Below, piece by piece: positions 11,401 through 25,200 of a stretch of 64,000 nucleotides of DNA. Source of the DNA: Campylorhamphus procurvoides. Lineage: Eukaryota > Chordata > Aves > Passeriformes > Dendrocolaptidae. Numbering within the stretch: position 1 is the first letter of the stretch; each line of letters starts with the position of its first letter. The notes beneath the pieces were generated by a model. It was given only the letters and a program-made list of their open reading frames with translations, was not told where the DNA came from and did not search any database. Both the position numbers and the translations under genes were made by a program. The stretch is from NCBI GenBank assembly GCA_013396655.1, contig WBMV01003267.1:1-64000 (forward strand), in the 5' to 3' direction.

Positions 11401-14400
11401 CACATTGGAATGATTATGTTGAGCAGTGTGGTCCAGGTCACTATTGACTAGTTCTGAATTTCTGCAAATCTGAGTCCTGGTATTTCTCTTTCTGAAATTA
11501 AAATCAAATTTTAGAATGATTTCCAGAATAGCCAGTCAGTGAAGAATGGTGCATTTTACTTGCTGAGTTCAATGAACCATGTCAGAGAAACTAACAGAAA
11601 TACAGAATTTTTCACAAGTTCTTATTTGTAAGGTCCTGAAACAATTTTCATTTCAGGTTGTCTATTGCCTTAAAGAAAACCCTTCCTGAATCTACCCTAG
11701 AGGAAGGGTGGACCAGGACAAATACTTCTTAGTTTTCCTTTGATTCCTTGGATGAAGGCATCTCCGACTGCTGGAGGCCAGAGGATTTTTGCCTTGTGTC
11801 ACAGCAGAGCTTTGCCAACCAGTCATTCTAGTCTTGTCCATGGTCCAGCTAATTATAGTTTCCTTTTAATTCCTTCCCCCCCCGCCCCAGTACTAGATGA
11901 CAAATGCAGCATTTCAGGGAGCTGAGTGATCAGTGTTAGGGCTCTTTCACCACAGAGAGTGATGTCTCTGTCTTCCCCCTCCTTTCTGGTAAGAAAGAAC
12001 TTGCTTTGGAGGCCCAAACTTGGAGTTTTGGCAGGGCTTAGAGCCCGAAGGCTCTTTAGGTCAGGAGTTTACAGCTTCAGAGACTGCAGCTCTAGTTCAG
12101 ACTAGTCCCCCACACTGGTAATAGATCAGATTAAAATAAGAACTGTTTCTTAAATTCCAAGTGAATCCCCTGACTGACAGGCCAAGGGTGTTTTCCGGTG
12201 GGAGTACTTCTCTCTGTAACTCTCATCAAAGACACAGCAGAAGGTTTTGGTTCCCTACTCCTTCCTTACTGCCTGTGTCCCAGGGGTTGAGTTACATCTG
12301 GCTTCTCCTCTTCCATCATGCTGGCATCATGAGACTGAAACCAGGGCTTGAGCCAGAAACTATAGCTTAGCAGTATCTCTGCTGCCTTCCTCTCCTGTCC
12401 TCTAGTGCTAACACCCTGTAGCAGCTTGTGGTGGCTGCAGCCTCCCTTTCCACCCTTATCCATGGGGAGAAGGGTGTGAGAGGAGGATCATTCCCAGCGT
12501 TGCCTTTCTCCTTACAAAGGCCCCCATGGGCTGTTACTGCATGTAGCCTCATAACTACGAATCAGTGTCCCAAACCATGACCTCCCACCTGTGCTTTTGG
12601 CTGTGCCCATGGATTTAAAACCTCTTCTTGTTATTTGGGCCAGTGCTAATCATCCTGGAAAGCTGAGTTTTGTTCTGATTCCTTGTGTGCCCCTCTCAGA
12701 GAGCCAAGGCTGCTGTGCTGTGCCTGGGGGTGTGAGGGAGCTGGATGGCTCTTTGGTGTCTCTGCTATAGACACCGCGCCTCGGGAGTCTCCCCACAGCA
12801 CCGCTGGAGTCACTTCAAATTTCATAATTCCCTGCTGACAATTAAGTCAATTTGCTGGTGCAGGCATGATGGAGCTAAGCTAGGGCATGTTCCTTTTTTT
12901 AGCCAAGATAGAGTGAAAAGCTCACTCTTGGGCTTTGATCAAGTTGAAAACCGAGGCAGATCGTTACCTGGCCCTGGCTTGGAGTGGGGGCCACATTTGT
13001 CAGTGGCATTGCCATCCTTGCTGCCCTTCTTGCTCATGAGCTTATTATGCTGTTTTATGTGTTTATTGGGAAGAGGGATCAAAGCAGGCATGCCTTGATT
13101 TTTGGTGCAGAAGATGGTAAAGCATCACTCCTCTGTGAGAAGGCATCCGACTGTGAACTGGGATCCCTGGAATCTATGGAAATACCTGTTTGTGGGAATG
13201 TGGGAAGGACTTAGGAAGGTCTTAGAAAAAGTGGACAGGCACTTGGAATCTGTGCAAACTAAGCAGTCTCCCTGTTCCCCAGTGTGGTCTCCTGGATCAA
13301 GTGATTTTTTTTTAAATTTCTTGAACAAATGCAGCATTTCTCCTGCTAGAAATATTGCTTTGGCTTTTTTCTATTTACTTTGCTTCTGGTAAACAACGTT
13401 ATCTTACATAGTCTTGCTAAATACATAATTTAGCAATTATAATTGTTCTACCTTGTGTCTAATTTTTCTCCAGTCCTGGCGTGAACACGGGGCTGCAAAT
13501 GTGGAGTTAGTCTGGTGAAATGGAGGATGATTTAACATTCAGAAATGGAATTTTGGGTGCTTTCTGGTTGTGGTGAAATCAGTTTATGAATTGACTCATC
13601 CTTTTTTGCTTGGGGTTGTTATGCTGTTTAAACATGGGCTCTTTGGAGTTGATGTTTATACACTTTTAGCTTAGTATTTCATTCTCAGTGTCTGTACTGC
13701 AGCATGTAATATGTGTGTCTGTTGGCACTCTTTGTATTTTGCTTTCTTAAAGAGATTTATCTGCAGTTTTAGCTGTTTCTTCCACACCAGCTAAGGAAAT
13801 AGTCTGAACCATCAGCAGCCTGCATGGCATTGTGCAAATACTGAAGATAAATCTTACATAATTAGTGAGACTGAAAAGTTTTAAGTTACAATCCTGAATT
13901 CTGATCCCTCGTCAGTGCATATAATGAATGTAGGAATTAGGTGAGAAAGAAAACGTACATATGAATTGGAAATAAAATCGGTTGCTGAACAGCCCTAGGC
14001 TTTTACTTTGGTGCAACTGGTCCAGGTATCCCAGACGGCTGGTTCTTAGCAGGTCTGGGGGAAAGGTATTACAGATTCAGTGGGGCACACGTGAAAGGAC
14101 TGTTTTTATATTACAGAACTTTCTTACAATTATATTATCTTGTAAATGGTTTTTCCTTTTTCTGGAGAGTATCATTATTGGCTTTCGTGCCATGTAACAG
14201 GCGTGCTTGTGTGAAGATAGCTGATGGGAGAAGGGAATGGCAAGGAAGCTGTTTGAAGAGGTTGGTTGTGGATTGTTATGACATTTTTTTTCTACCAGTG
14301 CAACTGGTGACTCTCTTTTTTTCTCTTGAAAACCTTGCTGGGAGAAGCTGACTTGTTAATGGATGTAGGATTTCCATTCTCAACTTGTCAGCTGTTTCAT

Positions 14401-14754
14401 CTCAAGAATCAGAAATCTGAATCTGTTACTTCTTTCTTCTTTGTGCAAAACATTTGTTTTTCAGAGTGCATAGGTGATTCTTTTTGATACCAATGCATTA
14501 TTTTTGTGAACCTTAATACCTGCATGCTCTATAATAGCTTGCAAGTTTGATGAAAATGCTGATTTTACAAGTAAGACACTCATGTCCCTGGATAGATTGA
14601 GTTTAAACTTGAACCTGGAAAAAGCTGCACAAGTTCTTAAATTCTAGTGCAGGCATAGTCACGTTCACTTGGGAAGGATTGTTCATACATAATTTGAGGA
14701 CATATAAAAGTCTTGAAAAATGATGTGTTAAAGGACTATTTCTCATTGAAGTTT

Positions 14755-14766
14755 CCCCCCCCCCCC
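14755..14766. repeat. poly-C run (12 bases)
   Basis: An uninterrupted run of 12 C follows GTTT and precedes TTTGG. It is a simple homopolymer and a likely site of sequencing or length error. No function is inferred. Confidence 0.9.
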
Positions 14767-16424
14767 TTTGGTATTTAATAAAAAGGCACTAAGTTTTGTT
14801 CTCTTTTAAAGCTGCTCTCTAATCACTGTAGTTCATTATTTCAGCTTCAAAGTGCAGTCTGTACAGGGAGGCAATGAGGTGTATCCACATCTAGAAATTA
14901 AGCAATAATCATGTAGTTTAGTGTTTCAACAGGCTTTGTTCATTAGTAAGTACAATGATCCATTGTAAGTACTTGCTGTAGTCATGATGTTCTTAACAGT
15001 CTGAAACTTAAACTCTGCAGAATGATTTTTTGGAGTATATATTCCCAACTGAAGTGGTGCTGCCAGGTGTACCAAATGCAATTCCATGTGTCTTGTGTAA
15101 CAGTAATTGTTCTGCAGAGTCATTATGAGAGGAATGTCAGACGCTGTGTGTTTGGCCAGTGTGTTGATGCATCTGTACGTGGCTCTGGGTTTACCAAGAA
15201 TTCATGCTTGCTCTAAGAGCAAGACCAACTGTAGATATGGCAGAACGACTGAAAAGCTTCTTTAAATGAAGCACTTTTGAACAAACTGAAGCAAGAGAAG
15301 GGGAAACAAAGGCACAGCAAACACTGGGGAAAACAGAGGAAAGGCAGAACTAAAGCTGAGGTGCTCCACATTAGTAAGAGAAGGAAGTTGGCACTGAAAT
15401 ACAGGTGGGCACATGGAGGAAAAAATCAGTGGTTTGATGGGTTTGAATTATTGAAGCTTATCTTGTGACTCCATGGACTCAATGGCCAAGGTAATACCTC
15501 CAGATTGTGAGGTTGGGTCAATAAGACCATAGGATGTGAAAAAAATGTATGTTTTTAATTTGTGAGAAGAGGGAATGTTCAGATGTGCTAAAGGCATGAG
15601 TGGGGGAGCGCCACTTGGCCCAAGGTGTCATGAGTTGGGGCCGTAATTATACGGCAATTTGGAAGCTGCTCAGCAATAAAAACAGGTCACTCTTCCCCCT
15701 GAATGGGATGGGTCTGTCTGTGTGCCTGAACTCCTCCCCTGGGACCTGCCAAACCACGGCTGTCCTGGGCAAGTGCAGGGAGGTGTGGAAGTCAGCCGTT
15801 CCATGGAGTTCCTTTCACGTTTCCTACCTTAGTGAGGCAACTTGGCTCGTGACTGTAGACATGTAGTTTTCCATGCTAGTCTGTTCAAGCAACTGTGACA
15901 TGCTTACAGGGCGTGGGGAGGGAGAGAAGCTGTCCATGTTTTTACTTATTTTTGGTGTTTCAAGCTGACTGTTACAGTAGGTGAACCACCTGTTGAAAAG
16001 CTGCCCATTTTCACTTATGAAACTAGAAACTGTGCAAGAAGATGCCGTGGTGTGCAAGGATCCCTGGAATCTGGTGGGTTTTGGGGAGGGGTGTCCTGGT
16101 GCAGTCCTGCTGGAGCCGAGGTGCCACTGTGGTGTCTGCGCGCAGGTCCCACAGTCCTGTCTGCTGCAGGTACTCTCAGCCAGTAAGGCAAGGTGCAAGT
16201 GGTTAATTATTGATGTTTAAACCTGACCCAAAGAAGTGGCAAACCTTATAATCACCACAGTTCCCTTCACAGGGCAAAAGGGGTGAAAGGTCTTCAGTCC
16301 CAGACCAGCACCACTCTATCCTTGGCCTCTTAACAAGCATCCGATGTTTTATAGAAGGAGGCAGAGTTCAAATCGTGCTCTAGGTTGTTTTGGGGAGCAC
16401 AGCATTGAGTTTATGTAGATTTTG

Positions 16425-16745
16425 CCTCGAAGGCTTCGGGTCACTAGAGTGTGCTGCAGTCCCAGCCCTGGCCTCATATGAGCTCGCCCCGGTGCTTCCC
16501 CTGCCACGGGCAACCGGCAGTTTTTCATCACGTTGCTTTGCTGTTGCCCGGGCAACTTGAGTGGATTCCCTGGTGATTTGCTTTGTGTTGCACCCCGCTT
16601 CCCTGCCACTGAACGACCTGGTGGCTCGTTAGCTCGGTACCTGGATACCCGAGGAGAACATCGTGGTGTTAAGCACCATAAAGTCCCCACGGCCGCCTTC
16701 ATTTCGCCCTCTGAGGAGCCCGGGCGAGGTTGTCACGCCGATGGC
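16425..16745. promoter_or_regulatory. CpG-rich patch, candidate intronic regulatory element
   Basis: By hand count this stretch has about 20 CpG dinucleotides in roughly 320 bases, well above the surrounding intron, where CpG is scarce. It contains the X-box palindrome at 16543-16556, an extra GGGCAAC half-site at 16508-16514, and a TATAAA-like motif at 16748-16753 just beyond its right edge. It could be an enhancer, a minor alternative promoter, or a GC-rich accident. Open frames crossing it on both strands (16349-16702 and 16533-16751) have no recognisable product and probably reflect the lack of AT-rich stop codons. Confidence 0.4.
16543..16556. promoter_or_regulatory. Perfect palindromic RFX X-box
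   Basis: GTTGCCCGGGCAAC is identical to its reverse complement. It fits the X-box consensus GTNRCC, 0-3 spacer bases, RGYAAC, with a 2-bp CG spacer. RFX transcription factors bind such sites as dimers, often at ciliary genes. Some RFX proteins also bind CpG-methylated versions. Binding here is an inference from the motif alone. Confidence 0.5.
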
Positions 16746-18912
16746 TTATAAAGAGTTGGTATCAACAATGTTTAATTAAACCATTTATAGGTGCAGTGTG
16801 GTGATGTTTATGGAGCTGGGCTTGGCAGTTTTGTGGTGGTGAATGTGGGGAAGAAAATACAGACCTGCTGCATACAGGGCTGTGTATGGAAGAAAGCACG
16901 TGGTGTATAGAGAGCTCAGAAATGTATGCGTTTTCTTTATCAGAAAGTCTGTTCTGCCTTTTTGGAATAAATGTGGTCTGTTTTCCATGTTCCTGCAAGT
17001 TATTCTTTGCTAGAGATGCACAAATTGAAAGTAGTAATTTTTTTTGACATTCAAGGCTTTTCTGCTTGGTCAGGAAAACTTTGTACAGTTGAATTCCTTT
17101 CATATTTTAGGTGAAGGCTGAGGCAGTCTGGATGTCTAGCTTGAGGACAAATCCGAAACTGTAGAAATGTAATTAAAAGGGTTTTTATTACTTCTGCTGT
17201 CCTGTCCTATTTTAATTAAGTTCATTCTCTGATGAAAATTGCACTCTGAATTATAGTGGGAAATCCATAATGTCGTCTCTTCTTCTTGGATGAAGATCAT
17301 GGTTGACAATTCTTCTCTGCGGGCAAACTGAGGTTCTGCCGTGAGAAGGAGAGCTCAGCTGTGCAGGGAGTCTTTGTAGGGACAGGGCTAAAGTTGGGAG
17401 GTTTCCTACAGAAGCGGAGAACAGTTGCCTTCCATCTCTGAGATTAACCTGTGCTCCATGTAAGTGTGTGTTTTTAAAGCTGTGCTTTCCCAAAAGCAAA
17501 GCCCTGCTAAGAAAAAGCCCCATTAGGTGTACATTTCTCTACGTGTGCATCCTGCAGGGGGTCAAACAAATGGTGAACTGGCTGCTTAAAGCTCTGCTGG
17601 AAGGTGATCTAACCCAAGGGCAGAGCCCACCTGAGCACCCCTGAGGTTACCTGCAGTTGTGAGAATCAATCTCCTGTCAGGGCCATCTCTTTGTTTCTCA
17701 CAGCTCTGTGTGCTCCAGGATTCATCTCCTGTCTTAGTCTGTGAAACAGGCCAGGCCACCTTGTGAAATTCAGTTGGAAATAGGAGTGTGGATTAGGATA
17801 GCGAGGGAAAAACACTCTGCAGAACATCCCCCTTTCCTGCCCTCTCTGATGACTCTGACTTTATGTTGTCCAGCCATTTTCTCCTTTGAGCTCGTGGGTG
17901 AAGCAGCCAAACCAGAGCAGCACAATCTTTAAGCGGTGGTAGTGTTTTATAGCAATGTGATAGCATTATTTAATCTGGAAATAGTTACGGCTGCTGATAT
18001 GTCTGGAATTTGTACCAGATGGTCATTTTCTTGTCTAGAATGATACAGGCTAAACCTGAAAGAAACCAAACCCCAGCCCTACAAACAGGTTTAGCAGCTT
18101 CCCTGTGCATGCAGTGCATGGAGCTGTTGTGTCCCATGTCTTTAATTGAACGTGGGTTTGGCACAGCGACTTCTGGAAGAGAAAAATTCTCTTTACAGGC
18201 CGGTGAGGGATGGAGGCTTCTTGTTAGTTTTTGTTTCGCTAATAGGAGAAATAGGTGGTTTTTTATTATTTTTGAGCTATATGTTAAGGCTGTAAATTTC
18301 CTTGGAAAGCTAGCAAATGGAACATGCCTATGAAGAGATTAAAGTAATTATACTGTAATGCTCCACTAGCAACAGAGAGCAGTCTGGGATAAAATTATTT
18401 GGAGTGACGCCAAAGCCAAGTTTGGTTCCGTTTTAAGCTAAAACTAATTAAAGTTGTCAGGTCTTAGAGTGGTCAAAGGTTGCTTAGCTGCTACTTGAAA
18501 TAAATGAATCTTTTCCTCAGTCAGTAACTCCAAAAGCTACGTGTTTGCAGCTGTCTCCTAACAAAGAGAGGCCCAAGAACCTTCCAGTTCTTGTATGCAT
18601 GTTTACCTTTGTGTGTGCCTAGTTCAGCACCTCAAATAGTATATCCTGGCCACAATATGGAGTTACCTGTCTCGCCAGCTGTACTTATTAGTCTTTTTGT
18701 CTATGTCTACCTTCTCCTTTGTTACTTTATTTCATGTGTGAGGAAGGAATTCTTATGAAAAAACTTCCTCAGGATGCTGCTTTAACACTTTGTGATTCAG
18801 AAAAGCTGCTTTGGCTCATTCCATATATTGAAAACAGCTGTACAAGGCTCAGGAGAACAAATACGGGTTCTTAGACTGTAAAGTCTGATGGAATATTAGA
18901 TTTTCTAAAAAA

Positions 18913-19210
18913 TTTCAGTGCCTGAAGGGAGCCTTCAAGAAAGATGGAGAGGGACTTTTTACAAGAGCATAGAGTGACTGGACAAGGGGGAATGGATTCA
19001 AAGTGAAAGAGTAGGTTTAGATATTAGGAAAACACTCTTTGCTGTGAGGGTGCTGAGACACTGGCACAGGCTGCCCAGAGAAGCTGTGGCTGCCCCATCC
19101 CTGGCAGTGTCCCAAGGCCGGGTTGGATGGGGCTCTGAGCAGGGGCTGGGAAATAAATTATCTTTAAGGTCCCTTCAAACACAAACCATTCTGTGATTCT
19201 ATAATTCTGA
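18913..19210 (+). mobile_element. CR1 LINE fragment, 3' end, sense
   Basis: The copy begins at TTCAGTGCCTGAAGGGAGCC and runs through GGAGAGGGACTTTTTACAAG, GACAAGGGGGAATGG, the GAGACACTGGCACAGGCTGC block and GTTGGATGGGGCTCTG. It ends with the tandem octamers ATTCTGTG ATTCTATA ATTCTGAG. That is the 3' third of an avian CR1 in sense orientation, about 300 bp and 5' truncated. The tail octamers are the target-primed reverse transcription signature of CR1. The copy has diverged and carries no coding capacity. Confidence 0.95.
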
Positions 19211-22200
19211 GTTTTTCAAATGTCGTGTACCAGATACAATTGACCTCAAATTCTGTTTAATGAGGAGTTGTTGATCATGAAGATAGTCATGTTTCAAGTA
19301 AATACTGTTATGCAATCAAATCAAAATATACTTAGGGCATTTTGAAGAACGGAGAGTTTATCCTTCCTGTCAGTAGTAGGTTTTTGTGAGAATCTGTGTA
19401 GGGAATAACACTAAACATTATCCATGTGTTCGTAAAAGATGAGAAATGATTGAAAAGAATGGAGTTGGGGGATTCTTATTTCTTGTTCTTTTGTTTCTGT
19501 ATCACATGCAGCACACTGGTGTGGAGTTAGTTGTGTGTACTCCAGGTTTGATGTTGGCATTTAAAGCTGAACTTTTGCAGTCTTGCATTTTGCAGCTTGG
19601 AGGTGGAATGTTTGCCAGTGTGTTTTGGTGTTTTCCATACTCAGTTCTGGCTTTCTGTGACACAAGTCTGGGAGCTGCTTTGCTTATGCACCTGTGCATG
19701 TGTGCACACACACTTGTGTTGAGAAAACCACCAAGCAGGTCGTGCTTTTCTATTTTCTTAGAGATTAATTGTAGAATGTAGGGACTGTTTGTTTTCTGGG
19801 GTTCTGTTTGTATTGCAGGAGGGCTCAGGAGTGGGTCAATATGTGGGTGAAATGGGTGGTTTTGCCTGAAGAACTATCTAGAAATAAATTTCTTTGCCTT
19901 GCTTATTTGTCCAACCGTTTCCCCTCCTAAAAGAAAAACAACAAAAAAATAACATTGATAACATTTAAAAACTAATTTAAGGTTTTATTTTTATACTCAG
20001 CTCAATCTGTTGGTACACAGGGAGAAAAAACAAATCTGAGATGATGTGGATTAGTGTCTGAAACCAGTTGTATAAACCACTACCAATAAATAAGCTTTTA
20101 CCTGTAAAATTTCACCGAGTTCTACTGTAGATTTACCATGAACTCTATGTCAGACTTGCCTGGCTAAATTCCAACTGGAATAATGAATAATTTGTCCTTC
20201 CATTCTTTTTTTTGAAATATTTTTTTATTCCTCCTCTTTTATTTTACCTGACCAACTTTGAAGTGGTACTTCCAGGTATACCATGTTGTATATATATTTT
20301 TTACTACTGATATCCTTTGTGTGAATACAATGAGGAGAATTGAGGAGATGAGCTCAAAAGCTTGAGTTGGGGTTGGATGTCAGCTGACTTTCTGTGCTTT
20401 TGGGTGTCTCAGCCCTGATGAGGTACTTAAACCCTTTAAGGGTACTTTAACCCTTAAAGGTACTGGCTTTGCACATGAATCTTAGGAAGTGAAAAAGCTT
20501 AGTGGATATTACAGGTTGAAAAGAGGCACTTTTATGTCGACTAACTATGTTGCCAAGATATTTTCCACATATGAAAATTGTAAACAGGTTGTGTAAGACT
20601 TGCTTTGACTTTACAGCGTGCGTGTATAATTTCAGTGATAATGCTCCAGCCCAATTATGAAATAATACAGTTTCCTTCCCTGTGAGTTTCTGGTGTTGCA
20701 GACTTCACCCTTCCAGCGGGTTCCTGTGTCTGGAGCTGTTCACAACAAGCTCTGAGCAGCAGCCACAGAGAGGGGACTCATTTAACCCGGCTGGAGGGAC
20801 AATCTAAGGCGACACTAACGAACCCCATGGGACTGGCAGGACTCGGGCTTACAGCAGGTGCTCTCTGAGCTGGGCTTTAGCAATTTGTTGCCTCAAACTG
20901 TGAGGAAGGCAACCTGTCTGACCAGAATGTCAGTTTTTCAGCTTCCATGGGGATAACTCCAGAGGGGTCAATGCTAAAAAACTTCACAAAATCTCTTTAT
21001 TAAGAAGGGAAAAATATGCTTGCGCTGAGTGCTTTGAGAGAAGAGTGATTGCTGGGCTTTGTTTTTGGGTGAAAGAGTCTTAACTTTTTTATTGATAATA
21101 AATAGTTTTATGTGAGACTGGATGCTGCCTTTAGGTGTTACCCTGCTGAGAGAGTCGCCTGCTGCTTGGCCAGGGCACTTTGTCTATGCCTGTTGGGTGT
21201 TCCCATTACAGGAGGAAGGTTTAACCAGAGGGTGCTGTTCTCTTTTCATGCAGGTTGGGGGCTTGAGCTTTACGTCAAGCAGCCACCTCTAAATGCCAAA
21301 TTTCTTATGCAAACCTTTCAATTCTTTGCTGTTATTGCTGTAAAATTCCTCGACCAGTCCTTTTACAAGATTCCTCTGTTTTGGCCATCTCGCTCCCTGT
21401 GGGAGGGAGGGCTGGACGTGTTTCAGAACACAGAGAACTTCAGTGTTAAACTTCTCTTCCCAGCCTCTAAATCATCTTGTGATTAGACAGATTCATGGTC
21501 AGCAGGTCACAAATGGACAGGAAAAGGACTGGACACAAATGTGTGCTCCAGCTTCCTTAATGGAGCAGCTCTGGATGCTGGGGGAATGGAAGGGCAAGGG
21601 ACTGCAGGCAGTTGCCAGGCTGGCATGTTCTCCCTGAATATCATCCCCCGTTGCTCCCACCAGGGAGAAGATCCTGGTTAGACACACCATTAGTCCTGCC
21701 TGGTGAGGCATTTCTTCTTTTTAATGTAGCGTGGAGTAGGTGTTTCTCACTCTTAGAAACCAAACTGCTCAGCCTTCTCAGGATGGACTAATTTCCCCTC
21801 GTTGCCCCTGTCATCAGGAATAAGTTTAAATTTTTGTAAAATATGAAGGAAATGCTTCTGCATTCATTTTTTTTTTCCCCAGTAGCACTGGTGCCTGAAG
21901 CCTTTTTTCCCTTGTAGGGAAGTAAGTGCTGTAAGCCAAGTCCACCTTCTTGAGAGATTTTTTTTCTTTTCCTTTTGCCTTGTAATGAGTGACAGTTCAA
22001 TGATTCCAGCAACATGGAGCTATTTGGGATGCCATGGAGTAGCACATATATTTCTATATATGCACTCTAGTAGTTAAACCCAGCCAAGGCAGTGCTGAAG
22101 ACATGAAGTGGTGCGCTGTATTCCTAGAAACAGGAATATCCAAGTGGCTATAAGTGAGCCATTGGAATGTGTTACCAGTTGAGATTTGCTGTCGGGTGCA

Positions 22201-25200
22201 TTAATAAACACCAGCCATTTAAAATGGACAAGTGCAGCCACACACACACGTTTCTTACCACAGCATTTCACTCAGGTATGGAACACCTAAGAGAAAGTAT
22301 TTCTTGTCTATGCACACAGCATAGATAAGTCTGGAGCATTTTCTTGCAAAGTTCGCAGTGGATTGATTACCAGATTTTTTTCAGATTTCCTTTCAAAACT
22401 GCACCCCAGCAAACTTCACTTGCTGCTCTGGGTTGCTGATGGTACCTAGAAACCTTATGTTAATCACTAAAACCCACAAGGCCCTGAACAAGCAAACAAA
22501 TCAAAGAAGTCATGGGTTAGCTTGTTTCGCTGTCCTGGATGACTTGTTTTCCAGTGTGCTTCTGGGGATTGCTTTCTGCTGCCCACCAGTTATTTAATCC
22601 TGTTTTAGCACACAAGTTTGGTGGAAAAAGCTACTAAATCTCCTTTTCTAAAACAGGTCTTTATTGTTTATCATGGAACAATTAAAAAGAATGTGAATAT
22701 CTGTTTATGAAGGCACTAGAGCTTGTAATACCTTTCTTGTTTGCTTTGCATTTATTTAAAATTTTTTGATGGCTACCGGTGCCAGGTAGGAAATAAAAAG
22801 CCTTTTGGAGCAGAAACTGCACGCTGGGGTTTTGTAATTTTTTTGTTTGAGTTCTAGGATTAAATATGATTATAAAGGAGACAGGTCTTCAAGCAGTGCC
22901 AGAACAGTAACTAGTGTTTAAGTTACATGTCTTGTTTAATCAGTAAAATTAATGAACTCTGGGTACTTGTGTGTCAGAGGATAACTCGAGTGATACTGTG
23001 TACACATCCATGATGGTTTTTACCACAGAGTCCTTCAGTGTAACTATTGAGTATTTCACCCTGAGCAACAAAGCGGATTTTTTGTTGTTTACTACTGGTA
23101 AAGAGTAAATACGCCGTTTATGTTTCATACCAGCACTTGAACAAATAAGTCTTTGCTCTTAATGATGAAAACCCCCCAAAGCTTGCAGGATACAGCTGGG
23201 GAGAGAGGCCAGGTTTGTGTGTGAGCAGAGATTGATCACACCTGCCTGCTCTGCCATAAGTGGGTTATTGCCCATCCCTGATCAATACCCTGCAAAGACA
23301 AAACCCCAGGCTGAGGCAGGAGGGAAACTGGGCTGTAACTGAAGTGGCTACTGCCTGTCTGGAACAGAGAAGCCTTTGCTTTCATCTGTGATCTGCAGTG
23401 GAAGGACAAAAGGGGAGACTTTCAAAAGCCGTAATGAGAATCAGGAGCTGAAATCCCATTGACTTTTAATGAGGGTTAGGGGCAGACGCCTTTGCTGTGC
23501 ATCAGAAACTTCCTCCTCTTTCTCAGTTGTCCAAGTGGCTGATAGTGGATGAGATGTGCCCCGATACCTTCTGGAGGTACTCCTAGAGGAACAAAAGTTA
23601 CCTTGAGTTATTTTGTTTGCTGCATGGCCTGAGCTGAACATGGATCCTTTTTCCTTGTTTCCATGAGGAGTGCTCAGGAATCACAGCCACCCCTCTGTCC
23701 CTCTATGTGCTACAGAGCCACTTGAAAGATGAGAGCTCTGAGAACTTCCTGCTTGGTTACTCTGTGCAGCAGCACTGGGTACGTCCAGGGAACACAGTTC
23801 AGGTTTTCCTCAAGGTGGCTGCTTGTTCTGTTGTATGGGAGAAGTTTTACCTGGTTACCTGTCAAAGGTGCTGCAAAGGTCTCTGTCAAGCAGTGCTGGA
23901 AGTGCCCTCCATGTGTCTGTGTATGGCTGTGCTTACAGGAAAGGGAGTTTAATGATTCAAATACTTCGTTCCTTGAATGACTGAAAAAGTCACCTCCCTT
24001 ATTTTTCTTTGATAGTATGTGGAGATACTGTCATAACTTGCACATTTTACAGCAGTGCCAGTCACAACCTTTTTAAAAAATGCTCCCAGCACACTTTTTT
24101 TGTTCTTTCAAATTTTCTTACCACATTTAGCTCTTCCTCTCCAGGTATGCATTTCTCATGCTGATAGGGAGCTGCTCCCATGTCAAGGGCTGGTTCACAC
24201 ACACACTTGGAAAATTCTCTGCCAAGTGCCCAGGTGGTTTTCCCTCTGTGGCTCTGGTGGAGAAGAGTCACAGCCTCCCTGAGTGAAGGAGGGAGGAGGG
24301 CTATTGTTTTGGGGAAACATGGGAAATGCAGACTTACTTCTTTGAGACTTTAAAGTATTCCTGGATAGAGCATGGAATTAAACCTAGCTTTAAATCTTGT
24401 TTGTGCTCTCCAAATTGACAGCTGGTCCTCCTCTCTCTGCCTCTGTGAATGCATTCTGTATTGTCTGCCTTAATCTCTGACAATTTAGGACTTGATTTGT
24501 AGTTAGTTTTGATCAAATTCTTTATTTCTTCTTTTGTGCTTGAAGATCTTTGTGTTTCGTGTGCTTATTGTAAATGTAGGGTTTGGTTTTAGAACATGAA
24601 GCTACATGAAACTATGGGGAGTCTGCAGCAAGTCCCTCATAATTCTGCATTATTTTAGGAGATGAGAAGGAGATGCATCTGTATGCAACCCTCACTTCTT
24701 TTGGAAAAGGTCTTTGGATGCATTATGGATGAAGCTCAAGACAAAGTGCTTTTTAAAAAGTTTATCTTGCATAGTCACGCTATATATGAATGTACAATCT
24801 ATACTTCTCCCAGTGACCAGCCTGGTGTCCCCCTCTTTGCTTGCAGCTTTCCTCCACTGTTCAATAACCTTCTTTATTATTCATGTAGGAAATGATGAAT
24901 GATGGCTCTGTAAGACTTCTCCAGCAGAGTGTTGGCAGGTATTGGTAGTGATGTGGGCTTCTCATTTGCCTTGAGGAGGGTTTCACAAATACCTTGGCCA
25001 AAGCTGCTCTGCCTCGTGGGCTGTCTGGAAAACCAGTGGTCTTGCAAATGCATGGACTTAGCTCCAGGTGTGTGTTGTACGTGGATTTTACTGTGCCATT
25101 CCATAAGAACCAATATACTTCCTATAATATTATGAAGTAATCTACATCATTGTCTGTTTTTCTTACAGGTAAAAATATGTTTATAACCTGAGCAGTTACT

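Larger units (their letters stand above)
8487..18912 (+). other. MACROD2: MACROD2 intron with CpG-richer patches, no gene recognised
   Basis: This is intron sequence without an identifiable exon. It holds a CTCF-like motif at 8860-8873, a CpG-elevated stretch at about 8960-9245, a homopolymer C run of 12 at 14755-14766, and the CpG patch with an X-box at 16425-16745. The longest open frame of the whole window (10239-10763, minus strand, 174 codons) lies here. It has a low-complexity, chance-like composition and no recognisable domain. Confidence 0.7.

Noticed and set aside
19446..19781. 111-codon hydrophobic, cysteine-rich open frame
   Set aside because: T-rich intron sequence naturally encodes Phe, Leu, Val and Cys. 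No motif supports a gene.
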